Below are positions 59,322-64,000 of a DNA stretch of 64,000 nt, piece by piece. The position numbers were made by a program, and so were the translations under genes. The stretch's first letter is position 1; each line of letters begins with the position of its first letter. The DNA comes from Tritrichomonas musculus (taxonomy: Eukaryota > Parabasalia > Tritrichomonadida > Tritrichomonadidae): positions 2,589,501-2,653,500 of the forward strand of contig JAPFFF010000005.1 of NCBI GenBank assembly GCA_039105265.1. The letters are read 5' to 3'. The notes under the pieces are model-generated. The model did no database searches. It was given only the letters and a program-made list of their open reading frames with translations, and had not been told where the DNA came from.

Positions 59322-60133
59322 TGAAATTTGAATAATTAGCACAAAATCAGATAAAACATAGAAAATTTTAAATTGAGTTCAATCTTGTTTAAATTCCAAA
59401 TTTAAACCAAATTTATGTGGAATGATACTTCTCATAAATATAACCGTTTAATAACATAAAATGTGTGATAATGCTCAGTTTCAAATCATTTTTTATATGT
59501 TATTTGTGCATACAACATAGTATTTTAATAAATATAAACTTTTTATCAAATTAAATATAATATGTAAATTATATTATTTTTAATATAGAGTATTTTTTAA
59601 TATTGAAAGAAGATATTTTAATATTATTGACTTATCTTAATTTTAATTTAAAAAAAATAAACGTGTGCTTTTTGATTGATGATATAAAACTTTTTAAAAT
59701 CTTATAGAATTTTTTTTTGTTAAAAAAAGTAAAGATATCTTCTAAAATATTGGTGATATTTTATAGATATTTGAAATAATATAACATGATAATATATAAA
59801 ATCAAATATATTGATTAATTATTCAATTTAAGTTATTAATATAAAAAGCAAACATTGTGAAAAGAGATTTAATTGGATACAATCAAGAAATAGATTAATT
59901 ATTCAATTTAAGGCTGCTTGCTGGTGTAGAACAAAACTTTTACAAGGTTCAAAAACTAGTTTTCAATAAGGTTAACAAAAATTTTTAACATAAAGATAAC
60001 CAATAAACATTATTTTTTTTTTTTTTTTTTTAAATTTAAATCATTGACTCCCTACTCATAGATATATTCAAATATTTGAATATATTTTAGATAAATTATT
60101 TTTATAGGTAGACATGACATTAGTCAAAACTAG
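59322..60133. other. AT-rich spacer with repeated ATTAATTATTCAATTTAA
   Basis: The 18-base string occurs at about 59813-59830 and again at 59893-59910. A T run of about 20 lies at about 60012-60031. No gene was recognised. Confidence 0.5.
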
Positions 60134-60850
60134 CCAGTAGTAGCACTTTTTACTCCTCATACATTGGTGAATATATTGGCCAGAGCAAGGGACAGAAAAT
60201 TCAAGCTTGTGCAATATTCACGGTTTGTACTTGATGAAATACATGAAAGAAGCGCTGACACTGATGTTTTAGTTGCTCTTTTAGCGGAAAAAATGGCGGA
60301 AATTTCATTTCCACAACGTCAGATCCTCGAATATTGAAATCTTTCAATGAAGTTCATAAAATTTATTTGCCTGATACACAACTGTTTCCAAATGAAGACA
60401 TTAAAAAAGAGTCTCCAAATTATAAAAATTTTGATTAAATTGTTCGTGACTCGACAATTGACATCATCAATGACATGGTTGATGGAAAATTCAAGCCAGG
60501 ACACATTTTAATTTTCACATCATGAAACAAGAGAATTAACAATTTGATGAACATGATATCTTGTTCATTTGATTCCAAAGTATCTCAAGAAAAGAAAAAT
60601 GCAAGATTGTTGAAAAAAAATGACACCTTTTTGACAAGCCAAGAATTGTTTTATGATCATCTAGAGGAAGTTTTATTGGATGATGCTGATTCAGATTCAG
60701 CTTTATATTTCTTGATCATCAAATATGCAGGCTTTGTAAACAGAGAAGCACAAGAAATCGGCAAAAATCCAATAATTGGTCATCTGAATGTAATTAAGAT
60801 TATTGTTGCAACTAATTCAATCTAGTCATCAATTACAATAGTCAGACGTA
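60134..60850 (+). pseudogene. DEAH-box RNA helicase relic
   Basis: Fragments in order on the plus strand: FTPHTLVNILAR (motif Ib), SRFVLDEIHERSADTDVLVA (motif II, DEIH), SDPRILKSFNEVHKIYLPDT, GKFKPGHILIFTS (motif IV) and VIKIIVATNSI then SSITI (motif V). Frame shifts and several stops (for example after ILEY and NFD, and at LIFTS) separate them. Motifs Ia and VI and the C-terminal domains are missing. It is a truncated, decayed copy of a host DEAH helicase, probably from splicing or ribosome biogenesis or an unclassified duplicate. The piece from 60544 to 60825 is still open as a 93-codon frame. Confidence 0.75.
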
Positions 60851-61303
60851 CATAATATACAAAATCTCTTTTTTAGTTATACAAATCACTTTGATTTGAA
60901 GGAAAGCTCATATAAAATTCAAAATCTCATTCTTTATATATCAGATTTTTTAGTGATGGTTCTCTTTTCACATGAAAAACATATCTTTTCCCGATTAATC
61001 AATCATATTTGGTGCAATGACATTTGAATAATTTGAAAGTTAACATCAAGAAGATGAAAATAAATCAAACGTTTGTTCTATTATTCAAAAAGATTTAATT
61101 CTCCATATTTTTGATTTAATTATATATTATACGAGTTTACTGAATATATTTTTATATTTATTTTGTTAAATATTCATTCTTTTAAAAAGATAAAAGATTT
61201 TCAATTTTCTCTCTAAACCTTTGAAAATTTTTTTTTCCAAAATTTTATGAGGCCATTTATGTATTCAATTATTTGTGCCATATAAATTACATTTTATTTT
61301 TGT
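60851..61303. other. AT-rich intergenic region
   Basis: No ORF, RNA gene or repeat was seen between the helicase relic and the BspA-like gene. Confidence 0.5.
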
Positions 61304-61603
61304 TTGCAAGAAATGCTTGATCAGCTAATCTGCCAATTTAATTTGATGAAAGATGAAATCAATGAAATAAAAAAATCATCACAAAGGAATTTGGATCAAG
61401 AAAGACAACTAATCGATGAAAAATCGTCTAATCTTCAAAACGAAATTGAAGAACTGAAGAAAGAAATCAACCAAATAACACGAAATGATATCCCAGATTT
61501 AACGCAGAACATTAGCCAAATAAAGAGAGAAATAAGCCAAATAACACGAAATGATATCCCAGGTTTAAACCAGAACATTACCGAAATAAAGAGAGATGAG
61601 TGA
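61304..61603 (+). CDS. Coiled-coil 5' part of the BspA-like gene (separate frame)
   Basis: 99 codons of heptad-rich sequence, including two copies of a repeat containing QITRNDIPDLTQNISQIKRE and QITRNDIPGLNQNITEIKRD. It ends with TGA at 61601-61603, overlapping the ATG of the next frame at 61596-61598 by 8 bases (ATGAGTGA). The following frame continues with more coiled coil (KEITQIKDEVVKLKDDQEKK), so the two probably formed one gene that is now split by a one-base shift. A separate small protein is the alternative. No initiator was seen. Confidence 0.5.
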   Translation: MQEMLDQLICQFNLMKDEINEIKKSSQRNLDQERQLIDEKSSNLQNEIEELKKEINQITRNDIPDLTQNISQIKREISQITRNDIPGLNQNITEIKRDE

Positions 61604-63014
61604 CCATAAGACGCAAGAAAAAAACAACGACCTCAATCTACAAAAAGAAATCACGCAAATAAAAGATGAAGTTGTAAAACTCAAAGACGATCAAGAAAAA
61701 AAGGCAGATAAAGAATCTGTGATAGATCTTGAAGGCAGTCAGCAAGCATTCCAAGAAAAATACGAGGAAGAAAAAGTGACGATCAAAGATGATCTTTTAA
61801 AACTGAAAGAAAAAATCAACAAAATCAACAAATTTGTCTCTTTGCTTGACACCAATAAAACTATTTTTGGAACGACGTGGAAAGTTACGAAAGTTCTGCA
61901 CGACGAAGGAATTCTTAGAACACGTGAATTTCAGGAGCAACTGAGTGAATTCTCGCATTTTAATGTTGAGATTGAATACCCATCTGATGAATTTGAAGCA
62001 ATTTACTCCGAAGTCTTATCACTGAAAAGATCTGGTACGACAGAATTGACAATTTCTATCTTTGTCACAGGCTCCACCAATAATTATTTTAAAGAAAACG
62101 ACGAAATAAATTCACTGAAATTTGACTCCTCGATAACTGAAATCGAAGAATCATCATTTGCGAGATGTTCATTGCTTTCAAGTGTTTCAATTCCTTCATC
62201 TGTAACATCAATTGGAGATTCTGCTTTCGAAGGATGTTCATCGCTTTCAAGTGTCTCAATTCCTTCATCTGTAAGATCCATTGGATATTCTGCTTTCTGT
62301 GGATGTTCATCGCTTTCAAGTGTTTCAATTCCTTCATCTGTAACATCCATTGGAATTTCTGCTTTCGATGGATGTTCATCGCTTTCAAGTGTTTCAATTC
62401 CTTCATCTGTAAGGTCCATTGGATATTCTGCTTTCAGGGGATGTTCATCGCTTTCAAGTGTTTCAATTCCTTCATCTGTAACATCCATTGGATATTCTGC
62501 TTTCTGTGGATGTTCATCGCTTTCAAGTGTTTCAATTCCTTCATCTGTAAGATCCATTGGAGATTCTGCTTTCGAAGGATGTTCATCGCTTTCAAGTGTT
62601 TCAATTCCTTCATCTGTAACATCCATTGGAATTTCTGCTTTCGATGGATGTTCATCGCTTTCAAGTGTTTCAATTCCTTCATCTGTAAGGTCCATTGGAT
62701 ATTCTGCTTTCAGGGGATGTTCATCGCTTTCAAGTGTTTCAATTCCTTCATCTGTAACATCCATTGGATATTCTGCTTTCTGTGGATGTTCATCGCTTTC
62801 AAGTGTTTCAATTCCTTCATCTGTAAGATCCATTGGAGATTCTGCTTTCGAAGGATGTTCATCGCTTTCAAGTGTTTCAATTCCTTCATCTGTAACATCC
62901 ATTGGAGGTTCTGCTTTCAGTAGATGTTCATCGCTTTCAAGTGTTTCAATTCCTTCACTTTTCAATGCAAAATCCCTTGGAATTTCGCCAAGTGTCAAAG
63001 TGATAAGGATATGA
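61596..63014 (+). CDS. BspA-like leucine-rich repeat protein (LRR_5 type)
   Basis: 472 residues. Residues 1-85 are coiled coil, continuing the preceding frame. From about 188 to 460 it consists of eleven 23-residue units of the pattern CSSLSSVSIPSSVTSIGDSA, the BspA/LRR_5 (Treponema pallidum-type) repeat. At DNA level the units are almost identical at 69 bases each. Trichomonads have large families of BspA-like proteins thought to act at the surface in adhesion, but no signal peptide or membrane helix is seen here, so the product may be cytosolic or only a repeat cassette. Units alternate between TSIG and RSIG, with a four-unit order that repeats exactly. Confidence 0.8.
   Translation: MSDHKTQEKNNDLNLQKEITQIKDEVVKLKDDQEKKADKESVIDLEGSQQAFQEKYEEEKVTIKDDLLKLKEKINKINKFVSLLDTNKTIFGTTWKVTKVLHDEGILRTREFQEQLSEFSHFNVEIEYPSDEFEAIYSEVLSLKRSGTTELTISIFVTGSTNNYFKENDEINSLKFDSSITEIEESSFARCSLLSSVSIPSSVTSIGDSAFEGCSSLSSVSIPSSVRSIGYSAFCGCSSLSSVSIPSSVTSIGISAFDGCSSLSSVSIPSSVRSIGYSAFRGCSSLSSVSIPSSVTSIGYSAFCGCSSLSSVSIPSSVRSIGDSAFEGCSSLSSVSIPSSVTSIGISAFDGCSSLSSVSIPSSVRSIGYSAFRGCSSLSSVSIPSSVTSIGYSAFCGCSSLSSVSIPSSVRSIGDSAFEGCSSLSSVSIPSSVTSIGGSAFSRCSSLSSVSIPSLFNAKSLGISPSVKVIRI
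62341..62892 (+). repeat. Perfect tandem duplication of 276 bp inside the BspA-like gene
   Basis: 62341-62616 and 62617-62892 read as identical on direct comparison. Each is four 69-base LRR units encoding ISAFDG, YSAFRG, YSAFCG and DSAFEG in that order. This is a very recent higher-order duplication within an already tandem gene. Confidence 0.88.
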
Positions 63015-63359
63015 ATTCTGAAAGAAACAAATGGAGATGAATATGTCGACGATTAAAATCGCCAATAATCGAATAATTTTTCGATAATTTTTTAATTGTC
63101 TGAAGTAAGTATCTAGTTAAAATCGTGTTTATATTCTACAAACTCCAACGGAGCCAGGATTCTTCACTAAATCAATTTTCTAAATTTCTTCTTTCTCTTT
63201 TTTCATTTAATCCAAACCAATTCACCTCAAATTCACCATTTTTAACTGAAAATGCTCTAAAAATATTATTTCCCTATAAATATCTATCTTTTAATAATCA
63301 TCAGAATTGAACTTTGTATTAAAAAGCTTCGCATTTCAAATGTTGTAATGATGTGATTA
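63015..63359. other. AT-rich spacer after the BspA-like gene
   Basis: No supported gene. A short frame, about 63125-63310, is Phe/Ser-rich and not called. Confidence 0.45.
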
Positions 63360-64000
63360 AAAATTATTGTGATGGTTTCTTCTTCAATCAAACAAATCAG
63401 CGTCAAAAATGTCCTGTCGGTTGCAAGTACTGAATCCAAGATTAAAACGAATGACACAAGTGCGCAGGATGCATTGATGGTCACCAATCAGTTGACAATG
63501 CTTGCACAGCTCTTCCTGTCGATTCATGTACATAACAAAAGCACAGTTCATACGACAACACCGATAGTAATGACAATATTCATATTATCATTAAAAAGGC
63601 GACAATTGGTTCTTACAAATCTCAAACAATTGGAGATTTTGTTGATGTTTTAAATTGTGATTTTATTTCACGTGACATGACCATCTCTTCTTGCACTTCA
63701 AACAATAGCAGTGAAGGTATTCTCATCAACAGCTACCAACAAGAAAAGAATCCACAAGTATCAATCATTATATAAAGTTTGATTTATGTCAGGATATTTG
63801 GCCAATGATTCATATTTCATTGATTGAGAATCAAAGTCTCAAAAGAAAAGCATAATTTAAAGATCATGTCATGCAAATTCTACTCAAATTCAAAGAATGC
63901 ATTGAATACGATGTTCTCAAAAATTGAGATAGCCGATCAAGTTTTCAATTCAGAAAACAATTCTTTGAATATCAAATTACTGTCAACTGTTGCAGCTGCA
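63360..64000 (+). pseudogene. Decayed cysteine-rich surface-protein-like relic
   Basis: On the plus strand, one frame reads CDGFFFNQTNQRQKCPVGCK then, after stops, HKCAGCIDGH with VDNACTALP. This resembles the CPVGC--C ... KCA-GY--VDN-C pattern of cysteine-rich surface proteins. Later fragments (KKATIGSYKSQTIGDFVDVL and WPMIHISLIENQSLKRKA) have no recognisable family. Many stops are present in every frame. The region runs off the window, so its extent is unknown. Confidence 0.35.

Noticed and set aside
62160-62960. CRISPR-like regular spacing
   Set aside because: The 69-base units are coding LRR repeats with no unique spacers, and the DNA is eukaryotic.
62084-62998. 304-codon minus-strand frame and 252-codon plus-strand frame over the LRR array
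   Set aside because: The 69-base periodicity makes every frame repeat without stops. Only the 472-codon plus frame gives a known repeat family (LRR_5).

Overview
The window is AT-rich eukaryotic nuclear DNA with intronless, closely packed genes. The best clue to the organism is a gene at 31922-32587 whose product carries the initiator-binding domain of IBP39, the core-promoter factor known from trichomonads. Several genes also carry a trichomonad-type initiator (TCA, pyrimidine, then T/A-rich) within about 20-30 bases of the ATG. BspA-type leucine-rich repeats, F5/8C-domain proteins and abundant mariner, pogo and hAT DNA transposons agree. I infer a parabasalid, probably Tritrichomonas-like; the species is not proven. 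No retroviral or Polinton-type element was seen.

Layout. 1-6590: head-to-head genes for the TOR kinase (its 3' end lies outside the window) and its WD40 partner LST8. 7056-12545: a small acidic-tailed protein, a membrane-anchored S28 serine peptidase, an RNFT-like membrane RING protein, a BTB-like/F5/8C protein and pyroglutamyl-peptidase I. 13236-19483: a transposon graveyard holding a hAT transposase piece, a nearly intact pogo-type transposase, two decayed Tc1/mariner transposases, a mariner-type MITE and a very AT-rich stretch. 19484-24669: an interrupted ankyrin/poly-Q gene, a small basic protein with a UAP56-binding-like motif, a coiled-coil protein and protein-L-isoaspartate methyltransferase. 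25080-32587: a huge poly-Q protein ending in a CAMSAP-type CKK microtubule domain, an acidic protein, a coiled-coil protein and the IBP39-like factor. 32714-38701: a 1995-residue protein with a kinase domain at its N-terminus and a pseudokinase near its C-terminus. 39697-44575: head-to-head genes for a divergent ubiquitin and a UBR-box E3 ligase. 44576-45180: a tRNA-Lys remnant and a cluster of inverted repeats. 45181-57531: a giant BEACH/WD40/zinc-finger protein, a coiled-coil protein, a FOP/FOR20-like centrosomal protein and a homeodomain-like/WD40 fusion. 57780-64000: an unknown basic protein, a hAT-like MITE with a perfect 8-bp target duplication, a DEAH helicase pseudogene, a BspA-like repeat gene with a perfect 276-bp duplication, and a decayed cysteine-rich relic.

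Functional themes. Growth signalling is represented by TOR with LST8. Protein turnover is represented by the divergent ubiquitin, the UBR ligase, the RNFT-like ligase and several peptidases. The cytoskeleton and basal body are represented by the CKK protein and the FOP-like protein. Transcription is represented by the IBP39-like factor and the homeodomain-like/WD40 protein. Six gene pairs are divergent; five of them have only about 120-175 bases between start codons, which points to shared compact promoters.
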